Notes: a model not told the origin generated them from the sequence alone. A stretch of 64,000 nt of DNA from Cytospora piceicola (GCA_023375675.1 JALQBC010000020.1:186001-250000), one strand, 5' to 3'. Shown: positions 33,344 to 45,065, counted from the first letter of the stretch. Translations and numbers: made by a program.

Positions 33344-35085
33344 ATGTCTCTTGAAAACCTCGCCGCGACTATCTTCACCCTCAGCACAGAACCCTTACCC
33401 CTTATCAATCACCCTCATAATGCCATTTTCCTAGATGATAACCGCCTGAGATTTACTCTGAATCATAGGATGAGAGATCCTCATCTTGGATTTCTGTTCG
33501 GCAGCGATGCTTCAGTATGCGACGTACTTCTTGAAGGGAGTAGCACACATCTCTTTGCTCTCTATATCAACGGCACCACAGGAACTGTCCTGCTCATAAA
33601 TACCTCCGCCGCCTTCATTGAGCTGAATTCTTTCGAGGTTAGAGAGACTCAGATAAATTTGAGGGCTAAGGATTGTGTGAGAATATCCAGTCCTCGCTCA
33701 AACATCCAGGTGCATATCAATATTACCGACCATCATCCCTTTTCAGAGTTTTTCCAACCACTTTGGGAGCAATATTGCGCCCGAGTCCTCGAAGCTCAGC
33801 AGATTGCAATTCCTGCTCAATTGCAGGGAAGGGCTGGTCCTTGGCATTTGCAGAAAGGGGCAGGTCCTTATCAATTTCAGACAGAGATCGGAAACGGCTT
33901 TCATGGCATCGTCTACCTTGCATTCAATAGCGTCGGCAACCTATATGCGGTCAAGCATTTCAATCCAGTCATGACAGCCATGTCAGCCTCCCCGCTACAG
34001 GAGGCTGCAATGTTGCAAAGGCTTCGTCATGTAAGCAGAAATGTCTTCCCTGCCAGGATTGGTGCTAACTATCTCTGAAGCCCCGTATTGTCCGCTTCGT
34101 TGAGTTCCTTTCGACAGGAATTGACCCGCAAGAGGTGCCCGAGGAGGTTTTGAGGGTGCAACCGTTCCCATCTCTCGTCACGGAGCTTATATACGGCAGA
34201 ACATTGGAGGCGGAACGAAACCACAAGTCCTTTGAGTTGAACGAGGTGCAAGAGCTCGCAGGCCAGCTACTCGCCGGGCTGCACCATATACACGAAAACC
34301 ACATTACCCACCGTGGTATCAAGCCCGACAATATAATGGTGATGGCCCGTCGCCCGCTGCAGATCAAAATTATGGACTTTGGCGTAGCAGCACAGCAAGC
34401 AACCAACATCAAGTCAGCATACGGCGAACATTCGCGGCTGGTGCCTCCATCATCCTCCATCGATAGAATCTACCAAGCGCCCGAAATATTCACCGAAGAA
34501 TATCATTCGAACAAAGTCGATATATGGTCAGTTGGCGTTATGTTACTAGACTTAATCGTTGGCGTCCCGTCTTGTCATGATTTACGCACATACAAGGCAC
34601 GGACTAGACGACTTCATCAGGAACTTGCAATAGCTCAGGATGATGCCGCCTACGCCTGCCGCTTGATACGATCACTGCTACAGCACGAGCCAAGCAAGCG
34701 CCCGTCTGCCTCTCAGGCTATACAAGACCCCTTCCTCTTCATCAATCTGAACGATATCGGCGCCAAACAATATTGGTACTTGACGCTTGAGCACCACACT
34801 ATCAAGTACATGCCCAATACGCAATCGATCAACATAACGCAACTCCTCGCAGCCAAAGGTCGGTTGTCGACACTTCGTCGGGCCACAAGAAAGCTCGAAG
34901 ACATAAAAAGGACCGTGGTGAAACAAAGTCGCGATGAAGATGGCGAATATGTAACCGTTCCTGATGCCTTCAGGATTCTTGAATGCGTGGGCGCCAGGCC
35001 AAATGAGTTTCAACACATTATCGGGGATATTGAAGGGTTGGCATTGAGAAACGCCGACCGAAATCCGCCGCGAGAGCAGGACTAA
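33344..35085 (+). CDS. FHA-like domain plus Ser/Thr kinase domain with HRG in place of HRD, 563 aa
   Basis: Join 33344-34030, 34081-35085; intron GTAAGC..CTAAC..GAAG. Residues ~25-130 resemble an FHA domain ('LGFLFGSDASVCDVLL', 'HLFALYINGTTGTVLLIN'). The kinase domain starts about residue 178 with a glycine loop 'IGNGFHGIVYLAF', the VAIK-type lysine in 'YAVKHF', 'HRGIKPDNIM', 'DFGVA' (about 328), 'APEIF' and 'DIWSVGVMLLDLIVG'. The catalytic-base aspartate of HRD is Gly308 (codon GGT, one base from GAT), while the ATP- and Mg-binding residues (Lys, DFG Asp, Asn of KPDN) remain. It may therefore be a pseudokinase or have very low activity. The FHA-kinase order recalls Rad53/Cds1-type checkpoint kinases, but lineage-specific FHA-kinases of this sort are frequent in fungi. 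Confidence 0.85.
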
Positions 35086-35549
35086 GGCAGGAGAGCAAGA
35101 CGCTATAAATGGATGGGAAGTTTGGTTTGCGCGGAAGAATTGGCCCAAGCCACTCTGCTAAGCGGGAAATATTCGAATAGAATGAGTTAGATCAGCTGGG
35201 ACATTGTTTATGTAGATTCGACTTCTCGTGCCTTACTCGGTGACTCACATTTTGGTTCAATTTCCAATCAAGTTATGCAAGGTCACCGGAGCCATAGGCT
35301 CCAGGATGAGAGCAATGTCGTTAAGAGCAGTGCTGCAAGTGGATGCCTGCTTCCTAGGGTCGATCATCTCCCCATGTCATCGAAAGCTACCTTCCCAGGG
35401 TTTGCAAGAACATCTAGCAGGCTTTAAAACTGCGAATGACAAGTCCTTTGTGTAAAAGGTGAGGAGGTGAGCGACACTTGTGGGTACTAGCCCTCAGATA
35501 TACCAAATCAACCGACTTCGTTTCTCCCCTCACCCGATCCTGCTATGGT

Positions 35550-38090
35550 TTATGTCCCGGGGCCCCGGCCTTTCTTCATGGACGAGTCCAGTTTATCTTT
35601 CTTCTCCTGGCGTCTCTCCTGGCGTCTCTCCTGGCGTCTCTCCTGGCGTATATCAATGATTGAAGAAGCAGGTTCCTCTACGACCTGCTCAAGCGTCCTC
35701 CCAGGCCGACTACCCGGTCTAGGAGGCGCTGCTATCGGGTTTAACCTGTCTAAGATATTATTATAAGTTTGGCTGTTAATAAGCCGCTCATGCCTTAGGT
35801 GTCTAATTAAGGCGCCGTCTGGCCGTATATCCGAGATACTAGATCCGTCATCTATAATGTGTTCTCGGATATGATCCATACGCCTATCGAAGTTATAACG
35901 CTTATCGCCGCCGCAATAAGTGTCATTTGAGTCGAAGATAAACGTTTCACAGAACCCTTAATGTAAGAAAGGCCGAGATTAGCTTTCCGTACTAGTAGTC
36001 TAAGACTTAAAGATAAGGCTACTTACAGCATTTTAGCTTCGTCGGAAATTTATCCCTTAAGTGTTCCTCGTGGTGCTCTTTCCACTCCCTTACCTCGCCG
36101 CTACTAAACCGGCTAGGACAGCCCGTTAGGAGAAGGAACTCACAAGGGAGTTCATACCTGTTGCGCGCCGGCTGTTGTTCTGTAATGTGGTGTTCTATGC
36201 TACCTCTTTCGTACCTGGGAGGGGCAAGTGATACAAGAGTCGACCCGTGCGATCGCGCGTACCCGGAGGACGCATATAAAGAGGATGGCGCATGTGAAAT
36301 TGTATCTGAAGTCGCATATCCATACAGCGACGCGGCACTTGAATAATTCAATAAGTCTGATCCTATATCTTGATTGTGCGCAGGATTGTATGGATATGAC
36401 CACGTGGCAGGTTCATCTGCAGTTCCGGTCTTGTGCTCAGGAACAGATGGCTGCGCTATTGGGCGGTTTTGGGGGCTCATAACTGAGCGCGGCCAATCTC
36501 GTTGGTAAACTTGATCTGACCATTGAGCCTCTTTGTCGGGGTGGTCTCTGTGTTCTTCGACGATGGGTTGTATGCCTGTCGTATTTCTCGTCAGGTTGGT
36601 ACCTTCCCCACCTGTCTCGGCCATGGCTTCCAGTATCTTGTTGGAGATTCCTTTCAAACTGCGTTTATCTTCGGGAGTATTCCGTTCTTCGAATATCCTT
36701 TCAGGAATAGTGGCTAAGGCGAGGTGCTTCAGATGTCGGGCAACATGCTTTTCCAGAATGGAGCTATCATAAGACATATCGTTACACTCTGGAGGTTCAG
36801 ATTCACACAGAGGACACCACCGAGGCTTCCTGAGTTCTTGTCGACACTTCTTCTTCGTTAAAAGGAGCACTTGAGCTTGGTTGGGTGGCTTTTGTCCCAA
36901 GAAAGACTTATGTGACTCCGTAATATGGGCTTTGAAGTCTTCGACATCTTGAAAGTCCAGTTTGGGGTCATGTTGATCACAGAACCATACGGTACTGTGC
37001 ACGTGGCATGTCCAGCCGGGACTGTGGACGAGCGTCATGTGCTCAGTCCAGGACTGAAAAGTGGTGAAAAATAGAGGCGGCTTGCTACAGTCTGCAGAAA
37101 GACAAACGTAAGGTTCGACATGCCTATCAACATGTTGCCTTGTAGATTAGCCGGAGATTGTTAGCCATGTATACCTAGATATCTAGATTTCCAAGAAAAT
37201 AGATGATAGACTCACCTCCAAGTTTTCAGACGTACCTCTTTACTCATAGACCACAAATCAAAGGTTTCAGGGCAAAACAAGCACACACATTCTTCATTTA
37301 TTCCCTCGAGCAAGGGAAGACTTGGATAGAGATGGGCCATATCGACATCCGTGAAAAAACTCGGCTCTTGCTTCGACCCAGCAGCCCCTTCATCCTCCCT
37401 TGATAATATAGAGGGTTGCTTTCCTTTTCGTTGATTTCTCTCGTGCTGCCACTGGTAGAGCAGTCTCTTCCGACGACGTGAGATAGCATCGTCCAGTTGG
37501 TTGACTAGGCTGGGTTTGATGACAGTAGCACCAAAAATGCCTCTCAGGAATTCTAGCGCAGTATTTTCGAAGTAAGGCTCAATGTCTTGATCGAGCCAAG
37601 GCCAGTTTGAAGGGAGCTTGAGCCTTGTATGAGGCCCAGAGGCCCGCCTGATCATCATGTTCAAGTTGATGAGCTCACTGATAGCTTCTCCAATCCAGTC
37701 TCTATTGACGATGGGCGTCTCGATGTTCCGTGACTGATTGCTAGTCTTAGAAGATTTGAATGAATTGGCTTCCGGTAAAATAGAGTCTGAAGGCGATGCT
37801 GATGTTCCTTGATCATTTCTTGATGATAGGCCTTGGGCTGATTCAACTGTTACCGCTTTCTCAATGAGGCCTAACAGCTCTAATATGGTGAGTTTGATTC
37901 GCTCATGGTTCCGAAGCCTATGATCGAGAGAGACATTATCCCTCTGCAGTGCTTCACTGCTGCGTACCCACGATTCGAAACGTTCTCGATGGGTGCCTAG
38001 TCGGGCTTCCTGGCTCTCTCTGGGCACCGAGAGTAGATCGAGACACTTCTGTGTGAGGCCTGCGATTGAATACTGCGAAGATGAAATCAT
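35550..38090 (-). CDS. Fungal C2H2-type zinc-finger protein, 797 aa
   Basis: Exons 38090-37216, 37138-36027, 35956-35550 (2394 nt); introns GTGAGT/CAAG and GTAAGT/TAAG. The chosen start MISSSQYSIAGLTQKCLDLL gives the helical N-terminus typical of a large fungal family with a 'LTQKCL' opening, while the upstream part of the open frame lacks that pattern. Cys/His-rich segments follow: 'CLFCPETF' with 'HVDRHVEPYVCL', 'FCDQHDPKLDFQDVEDFKAH', 'CPLCESEPP..' with 'LEKHVARHLKHLAL', 'CEFLLLTGCPSRF' with 'EWKEHHEEHL', and 'CWFCETFIFDS' with 'RRMDHIREHI'. The tail holds the RQER repeat and is basic. Such proteins are often found beside NLR-like genes; DNA or RNA binding is plausible, the true role unknown. 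It is divergent from the S8 gene (466 bp between ATGs). Confidence 0.85.
35604..35650. repeat. 12-bp tandem repeat CTCCTGGCGTCT x4
   Basis: Four almost perfect copies inside the last exon of the C2H2 gene. Read on the minus strand they encode a repeated RQER tetrapeptide, so copy-number change keeps frame. Confidence 0.9.
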
Positions 38091-38556
38091 GATCAATAGA
38101 GGAAAATGCTTGTAGGCTTCAAGTAGACTCCATACAGATAGACGGTCAGGTCGGTGTGATGAAGAAGTAAGAATTCCTGAAAGCGGAGGAGATCTGGAAG
38201 TTATCTTGACGTTGGCGTGATGCTGACCGCATAACTTGTGGTGGGAGAAAATCATCTCCAATTTGCTGGGTTAAGCGCCGGCCTGCCCATTTGCACCCTT
38301 AAACTCCGAGATAACTTGACTCCGCTTTCTACTCAAGGCTCTGATGAAAAGTGACAATGACAAGTCAGCTTTTCATATCAACTTGCATTGGCAACCGGGT
38401 CCTCAACATACAGACCGTGACCAGCGAGCACGATCCGAGTCCTGTCCGGAGGCGTACTCCCTATACCATATTCAACATACGACATCACCGATAGCTTTCT
38501 CTGGGGAGAACGTACTCTGCTCCATCAGTAGCCGACGATGACGACGCCTCCGTGCC

Positions 38557-41500
38557 ATGAGTACCTCCTCCACAGACGCTAGGCCAAGGGTACAATCCCA
38601 GTCGCGCCTCCTCTCCAGTATCGCCTTGGATATTGCTAGTGTTATAGGATGCCATCGGCCAAACCTGGCTACGTTTGGCGAGTGGGCCGCTGCTGGCCTC
38701 GAACGTGCTCGATTGACAAGAGCTGCTTTGGACCTTAGCATGAATATGCAAGAGCTGCCCGATGGTCAATGCAACAAAGTTAGTGTCATTGAGGAGGCTT
38801 GCGATACCGTTCTTATCTCTTTGGAGGATGGAGTGAATGAAGACGTCTTGGACAGTGTAGACGGTGGCCATGAGCAGGACTCCAAAGACAGCCCAGCTGA
38901 CAAAGTAAGTACCTACTTCTCAGTTTGCAAACCGAGTGGGACATTCTGACGTTCTCGTACCAAAAGGAGCTACCCAAACTACATGCATTAGCCAAACTGC
39001 GACGAACCCCAGAAAATTCGAACAAAGACTTCGGCGAAGAAGATACGGCCAGCGGTAGACAATTATTGCACTATATTAACATTGGATACTTCCTTGACGA
39101 TACAAACAATAAGAAAGCCATATGGGAAGATTTCGACTCTAAGCTTGCTGAGGGGTTTGACCACGCAATCTCCCAGGCTGATTTTGAGGCTGATAATCAT
39201 GATTATGCCAGACTGAATGAGAAGGAGGTCATTAAACTTCGTCGAGCGGGTGAGTTTGCCAAAGTCTCGGAAGCTCTCTTTGCCCGACTTGAAAGCTGTC
39301 TTAAATCATGCTGTGCATCAGCACACGAATCAAGGCTCAATATCTCGGATTTCACCCAGATCCACTTGGACTTCAATGTTCCGGGGGCAATGCTGCCTGG
39401 TGTATGGTGTCCTGCAACATTGACTGATCACAGGCATGTGACCCCCCCCCCCCCGCCGGTCCAAACACCAGTTGTTTTGGACACATGAACTGAAAAGGTT
39501 TACTAAACTGTCTTAACAGGTATTGGGGCACAATTAATTCCACTGGGCCCGTGCAAGGCCTTGACGAGATCGACTCCCTTTGCGAAATACTCACATCCTC
39601 AGCGAGACGGAGGAAGAGACTCCAGCTCACCTTCGAGAGCCAAGGGCTATGGCGGCCGGAAAAGAAAGAGGACATGCATGTGTATGCGCCTCTAGCACGC
39701 AAGCATTCGTCGTTCCAGCAGCTTCTGGGTATACCACGGTTCAAGTTCAGTAAGGCGAGTAAGAGACGGCTTCTCGCCAGTCTGGCTCGAGCTTTACTGC
39801 TCCTGTTTGGTACCCCTTGGTGGACAGGACACGATATCGCTGAACAAATATTCATTGAGGACGACCATGACTCCATGGAATACCGCCATCGACCATCATA
39901 CATATACCGCCATTTCGGTTGTGCTCCTGATGCCAACACATCTAATGAGCAGGTGCAGGGTGATGGATATTCCATCTTTCTTGAATACGCCCTCCTCCTC
40001 TTGGAACTTGAAACAGGTAGGAAGTCTGAGCCCACGGAAGGTGACTGTGACTTGTTCACAGGGGAGTTCTCGCCATTCTTGATGCTGAAAAGACGTTTGG
40101 ATGAGGAACGTGAAGAAGTCAGCATCAAATTCTGCCGAATCGGAGAAGCATGTCTTGAGTTCGACAGCCATTTACGCACAATTTCCGTGCAGAATCCCGA
40201 TATTGAGGACAAGTTGAGGATCAGGGCAGTCATATACAAAGGGATTTTCAAGCCTCTCCTTGAGGTAATCAATGACGACTTCCCTATTGAGGCCGATGGG
40301 CTTGATCTGCCAGATTGGCCTGATATCTTAGGTCGGCCTGCAGAAACAGTCCAAGTTCCAAGCAGGCCAAGACCTACTCCACAAACACGCTTTTCAAAGC
40401 CAGCCAAGTCAACAACGGTAGGGCGCCATAGAAGGGCAGGTGGTCATGGTGATCTTATAACATCTTCACTTCGCGTCGTTAGTCCTGCCAGGCACTCGAC
40501 TTATCTCAAGTCAAATCTATGTCTTTTCGACGTGGATACGGCTTATCATTCTCAAAGGTAAAGCTGAAAGAACAAAACGAACCATTCAGACAAAAGATAC
40601 TTACTTATGTTGTCTTCAGGTCCGAATATGCTTCAGAATTCTTCAACTTTCAGAGGGACTTTCTCGCCACCCATGTCCACCGCTACGATTCGCAACCTAG
40701 GGTGAAGATTGCGGTACTTGATACCGGGCTGGACCAAGAAAATTCCGAAATAAGGGGCTTATTGTCCAAGGAGCGATTGAACGGGCACTCCTCTGCTATT
40801 GTCGAGATTGTATCCTTTTGTGGGGCCACCACAGAGGATACCGATGGTCACGGAACCCACAACGCCAGCCTGCTTATAAAGGTTGCTCCTCATGCCGACC
40901 TGTACATTGCAAAAATTGCCAGCACCGCTCATAGTGGCATGGACGGCCTGGAAACAGTGGTTGAAGTAAGTCGAACCAGGACTCTGTTGCACAGTTCACA
41001 ACCTTGACTTAGCTAATATTTCAAGGCCATCAAATGGGCTATCGAGAAGAAAGTCGATATTATATCAATGTCTTTCGGTTTTCCCGACAAAAGTATCGAC
41101 CTGGAATTTTTTGCAAGCCAGATAGAAGCAGCACACAAGGCTGATATATTACTATTCGCTGCGGCTTCAAACAGTGGAGGCAATGGATGGAGGGCTTACC
41201 CGGCTAGTGAGCCGTTCGTCATGTGTATTCATGCTGTTGATGGCCTGGGTAACAACTGTGGTGGGTTCAACCCTTCGGCACTCAAGAACGAGGACAATTT
41301 CGCCACCTTGGGGATCGGCATTGAGTGTCTCTGGGACGAAGAACAATGTTGGAGGTCTGGCACATCGTACGCGACCCCTATTGCCGCTGGATTTGCGGCC
41401 AATGCTCTGGAATATGCCATGTACCACAAAGAGGAGGGCAACCTGCACCCGACTACCTATAAGCGTCTTCGGAAGCCATCTGGGATGCGGAGAGTTTTCA

Positions 41501-41625
41501 GGCTCATGGCCGATGAAAGGGAGATGGGTTCAGGCTACCTGTGGGTTCGTCCATGGAAATTCTGGCGACCGAATCGTACAAACGCTTGGATATGTGAAAC
41601 CCTAGAGCACACGCTTGGGTTATAG
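38557..41625 (+). CDS. DUF7580-like region fused to a subtilisin (S8) protease, 932 aa
   Basis: Join 38557-38904, 38967-39433, 39520-40557, 40620-40965, 41026-41625 (2799 nt). Intron 2 begins with GC (GCATGT), the other introns with GTAAG or GTAAAG. Residues ~1-600 are a long helical N-terminal region of the fungal DUF7580 type ('KRRLLASLARALLLLFGTPWW', 'YIYRHFGCAP', 'FLEYALLLLELETG'). The S8 domain has an intact catalytic set: Asp652 in VLDTGLD, His695 in DGHGTHNASL, Asn781 in AAASNSGG and Ser847 in SGTSYATPIAAG. No signal peptide is present, so it is probably cytosolic, unlike the secreted fungal subtilases. Similar NLR-associated S8 proteins activate death effectors by cleavage in fungi (HET-Q2 of Podospora). 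The next gene, 504 bp downstream on the same strand, is its likely partner. Confidence 0.88.
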
Positions 41626-42129
41626 ATATTACATGATCACCAGACTTCTTTAACTTGACCCGAGTTATATAATGGGCATTGATTACCACAATTTTGCATA
41701 CATGACACTCAACAGGTAGTAATACCTCGGTGCCGAGTTCCTAGACTCTATACCCTAGGGTACTCTTTTTACTCGAATGCTATATAGATTCCATACAATA
41801 CAGCTGGTTCTCCCACCTTGGCGTAGCACCTAATCACGTGGTTAGGAGGCCTCCCGTGCATCACCATGCAGGAGAAGTTGTGAGTAAGACCTAAGCCTTG
41901 TTGTCCCTGTAGTTTCATGGCCCCGACGTTCCCAGAAAAGCTCCCAAACCTGAGCACCTACAGTTGAGAAACATCGTATAAGCCCACAAAACGGCTGACT
42001 ATAATTGTTAGATGACAAAATCATCAATGACAGTAAGTCCGCCCATCCTCAGGGCCTCCCCTTTGATCCCTACAACGAAGCTGAGTCCATAAGTCAAGCC
42101 TAAACAGACCATCGCATAGCCACAGCCAG
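41626..42129. other. Intergenic between S8 protease and gasdermin-like gene
   Basis: About 0.5 kb, long enough to hold a terminator and a separate promoter. No ORF with features. Confidence 0.6.
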
Positions 42130-43005
42130 ATGACCAGAACATACGTCCGCATGCCAAACAGCTCAACGGCACCTCCGCCTGACGGTCCTATTGATCTTGG
42201 TCATGTGCTGGATGGTCTCACAATACTGCGCCCATTAAACCGCAAGTCTCGGCTCGATATACCTCCCGAGGATCTACTTTCGCCACACGAACAGCTCGGG
42301 TTCGAAAGTACAAGGAGGTCACTAAGAGATGGGACCTATGGGATAGGTGCCAAGCTTCTGAGCGTTTTGGGGGCCGGTCTCGATTCTCATGGAAACCATG
42401 GGAGCCAGTGGGAAGAAACTGTCAGAACTGAGTGCTTGCGCACCATCTCATTCATCCCGACCGACGAGTATATCCAGCAAACACTCAGCCTGGCAAGCGT
42501 ACGAAGCTTTTTGGAATCCAGTAACTTTGGAACAACTCTGTACCTGGTAACGGGGCTGAAGATTGCTGTTGGGGCGTCCGTACAGACTAGTGTCGGAAGA
42601 CGTCGTGGTTTTGGCTTGGACCTTGCCTTAAACGTCCCAGGGACTCCACTCGAGGTTGGTCCTACGGTTGATTTTATCAAGTCAAAGGAAGAGAGTGAAT
42701 CGTTCCAATCCTCAACCTTTATTCTAGCATTGCAAGTTGAGAAGATCAAGGTCAGGAGACAGGGCTTCAGCCGTAAGCCCCACTTGAAGGGAGAGATGTA
42801 TAGGTTCGGGAAGGGTGTCAGGGAGCAGGATTCTCAGTTGGATATCCTTCGCAAGCAGGCTTTTATGGAGGAGGATATTAGGATGATGAGACTGGACAGC
42901 CAGGGAGAGGACTTCGCCATTGAGGAGGGCGCCGGTGTGGACGGCCCGGAGAAAACATTCTGGGTGATTCCACGAAAGGCTCTTGAAACTACAGAAGATG
43001 GCTGA
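42130..43005 (+). CDS. Putative gasdermin-like pore-forming effector, 291 aa
   Basis: Single exon from ATG 42130 to TGA 43005. The central part has a beta-rich pattern with 'LYLVTGLKIAVGASV' (about residues 137-151), a Gly-rich basic turn, then alternating strands ending 'SSTFILALQVEKIKV' (about 197-211). I associate this pattern, including the length near 280-290 aa, with fungal gasdermin-like proteins (HET-Q1/RCD-1 type). The last ~60 residues are charged, helical and separable, as expected for a short inhibitory tail removed by a protease. No signal peptide or membrane segment is seen. The location directly downstream of an S8 protease supports the assignment, since gasdermin-like genes in fungi often sit beside protease genes. 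The assignment is from pattern and context only; a different fungal death effector or an unrelated beta-rich protein remains possible. Confidence 0.5.
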   Translation: MTRTYVRMPNSSTAPPPDGPIDLGHVLDGLTILRPLNRKSRLDIPPEDLLSPHEQLGFESTRRSLRDGTYGIGAKLLSVLGAGLDSHGNHGSQWEETVRTECLRTISFIPTDEYIQQTLSLASVRSFLESSNFGTTLYLVTGLKIAVGASVQTSVGRRRGFGLDLALNVPGTPLEVGPTVDFIKSKEESESFQSSTFILALQVEKIKVRRQGFSRKPHLKGEMYRFGKGVREQDSQLDILRKQAFMEEDIRMMRLDSQGEDFAIEEGAGVDGPEKTFWVIPRKALETTEDG

Positions 43006-43565
43006 GTCCTTCCACTCCTTTGTCAACTTGATGGTATTGTTCGTCTATTTCCTCCCTTCAATGGGTCAGTTGTCGCATTGCTAGCTGTATTTGACTCTAT
43101 ACTATGTGTCGACATACACGTAGATAAGTAGATAAGAGACAGGGTCTTTAGCTGAGTCTTATGCTTTGAATTGCTAACAAAACGTGGCTGTATCTCGGTA
43201 CTCTTCTCTGTACCTAATGAGATCTAGGGTTGATTTTCCGTGCGCGAGTAGATATGCAGCACAATGGCGATGTACTCGACCATCTCGACATTTCTGAGCT
43301 GATGGCATGAAATCCACTGATCACATACTCAGGTTTTAAAGTCTATTTTGCACGTGGTACAGGTTTAGATACGACCGAGGGATGTCGCAGTCTACTCCGT
43401 TTTATTTTTCCTCAATGTTTCACACGGACCGTCGACTTGCCCCTCGCCCGCAGCGTGACCCGTCTGTCATCAAGCTAAATAAGACGTAACCGTCAACAAC
43501 ACCATAGCAACAACCCCATTTGGACACTACCCCGAAGCCAGACTGTTGTCTATTTATCGTCTGTC
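43006..43565. other. Intergenic, promoter of SDR gene
   Basis: About 0.56 kb of ordinary composition; no gene seen. Confidence 0.6.
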
Positions 43566-44752
43566 ATGGATGCTGCCGAAGATTCACGTGAAAGCCCTCT
43601 TGGTTGGCTTTTCACCATCATCCTGGCCCTCGATCTGTGAGTGACGCATCAATAAGCCGAGACAATATGTACGTACTAAATGCACCAAAGGAACTTCATC
43701 ATCACCTTCTTTTACAATCAATTCCGGCGCCTGCCCTGCCCCAAAGACGACTTAACCGGCAAGACAGTCATCGTGACAGGCGCCAACGTCGGCCTAGGGC
43801 TCGAGGCAGCTCGGCACTTTGTCCGCCTCAAGGCGGCCAAGGTGATACTGGGATGCCGCAGTGCCGAGAACGGCGAGCGCGCCAGGGCCGACATTGAGCG
43901 CTCGACGGGCAGGAAGGGAATCGTGGAGGTCTGGCCACTGGATCTCTGCAGCTTCGAAAGCGTGAGGCAGTTCTGCAGACGCGCGGACAGGCTGGACCGC
44001 CTGGATGTGGTCGTTGAGAACGCTGCTGTTGCCATGGTTGACCCGCAGGGTACGCTGGCGGAGGGCTATGAGTGTACAGTTACGGTCAATGTGATATCGA
44101 CGTTCTTGATGGCTTTGATGTTGCTACCGACGCTGAGGAGGACGGCGATGAAGTTCAATCTCCAGCCGAGACTGGTCATTGTCTCATCAGATGCGCACTT
44201 CATGGTGAGTCCACGCTTCGTTGATTTGTCCTGCCAATGGTGCAGTAGTGTCGTGAGACTGAACGGCCATTCGTTCCACAGGCCAGCTTCAACGAAAGGA
44301 AGGCACACGGCATATTCGACGCCTTCAAATCAACCATAGTGGCCCCAGACCGATACCAGACTTCCAAGCTGCTCCAGATCTTCATCGTCAGGCAACTGGC
44401 ACTGCGCCTGTCGCAGTCGAGTAGCAACACCAAGGGCAGCATTATTCTCACCTCCTTGAACCCGGGTTTCTGCCGAACCTCGTTGTTTCGCCACAACAAA
44501 CCTCCGGCTTCTGTCATCCTTGCCGTCATGGGCAGGCTCATCGGCAGGTCGGCGGAGATGGGCTCCCGAGTGATCGTCTATGCTGCGGCTGCTGGGCCAG
44601 ATACTCATGGGAAATGGTTGGACAGCTGTGAGTTCCGGGAGCCCAGTCCATTTGTGCGGAGTGAAGAGGGCCAGGAGAATGAGAGACGGGTGTACGGGGA
44701 GCTCACGGGCATCTTGGAGGGGATTGAGCAGGGCATCACCCAGAACATCTGA
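43566..44752 (+). CDS. Short-chain dehydrogenase/reductase (SDR), 351 aa
   Basis: Join 43566-43636, 43691-44204, 44282-44752 (1056 nt), with canonical intron borders. An N-terminal hydrophobic segment 'GWLFTIILALDLNFIITFFYN' may anchor it to a membrane. The NAD(P)-binding motif is TGANVGLG, followed by 'LGCRSAENG', 'NAAVA' in place of NNAG, the catalytic serine in VSSDA (about residue 189) and the YQTSK pair (Tyr about 220). 'SLNPGFCRTSL' is the usual post-active-site PG motif. The order and length match retinol-dehydrogenase-like/WW-domain-oxidoreductase-like SDRs used by fungi in many oxidoreductions. No secondary-metabolite core gene is nearby. Confidence 0.93.
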
Positions 44753-45065
44753 AGTTCGAGGACAGGGCTAGAATACGACAGTTGACGGTATTGGGTGAGG
44801 TTGCTCGCGGGTTTTCGAGGTACTCTGGGCTTTGACCTCTGGTCTCCTTGTCCTCCTGTTCAAGAGATATCACCGCTGCCAAAGCATCATCGTCACCGAG
44901 ATCGACTGGAATGAATGTGGACACCTTCATTTGCCTGGTATCTAACCGGCCATGGGCCACGGAAAGCATGCATTAATTATGGGAGATATGCGCCTACGCC
45001 GTCCCTTGTCCCCGTTTTCAACCGTCCCCTACCGTAACCGAGCCACAACCAGCCCAACTTGTCTC

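Noticed and set aside
39373..40407. Minus-strand ORF of 344 aa opposite the DUF7580 region
   Set aside because: The plus strand has a consistent multi-exon model with an intact S8 domain; the antisense frame shows no family pattern.
19381..44752. Secondary-metabolite gene cluster (permease, MATE, DMT, MFS, SDR)
   Set aside because: No polyketide synthase, peptide synthetase, terpene cyclase, P450 or pathway regulator is present.
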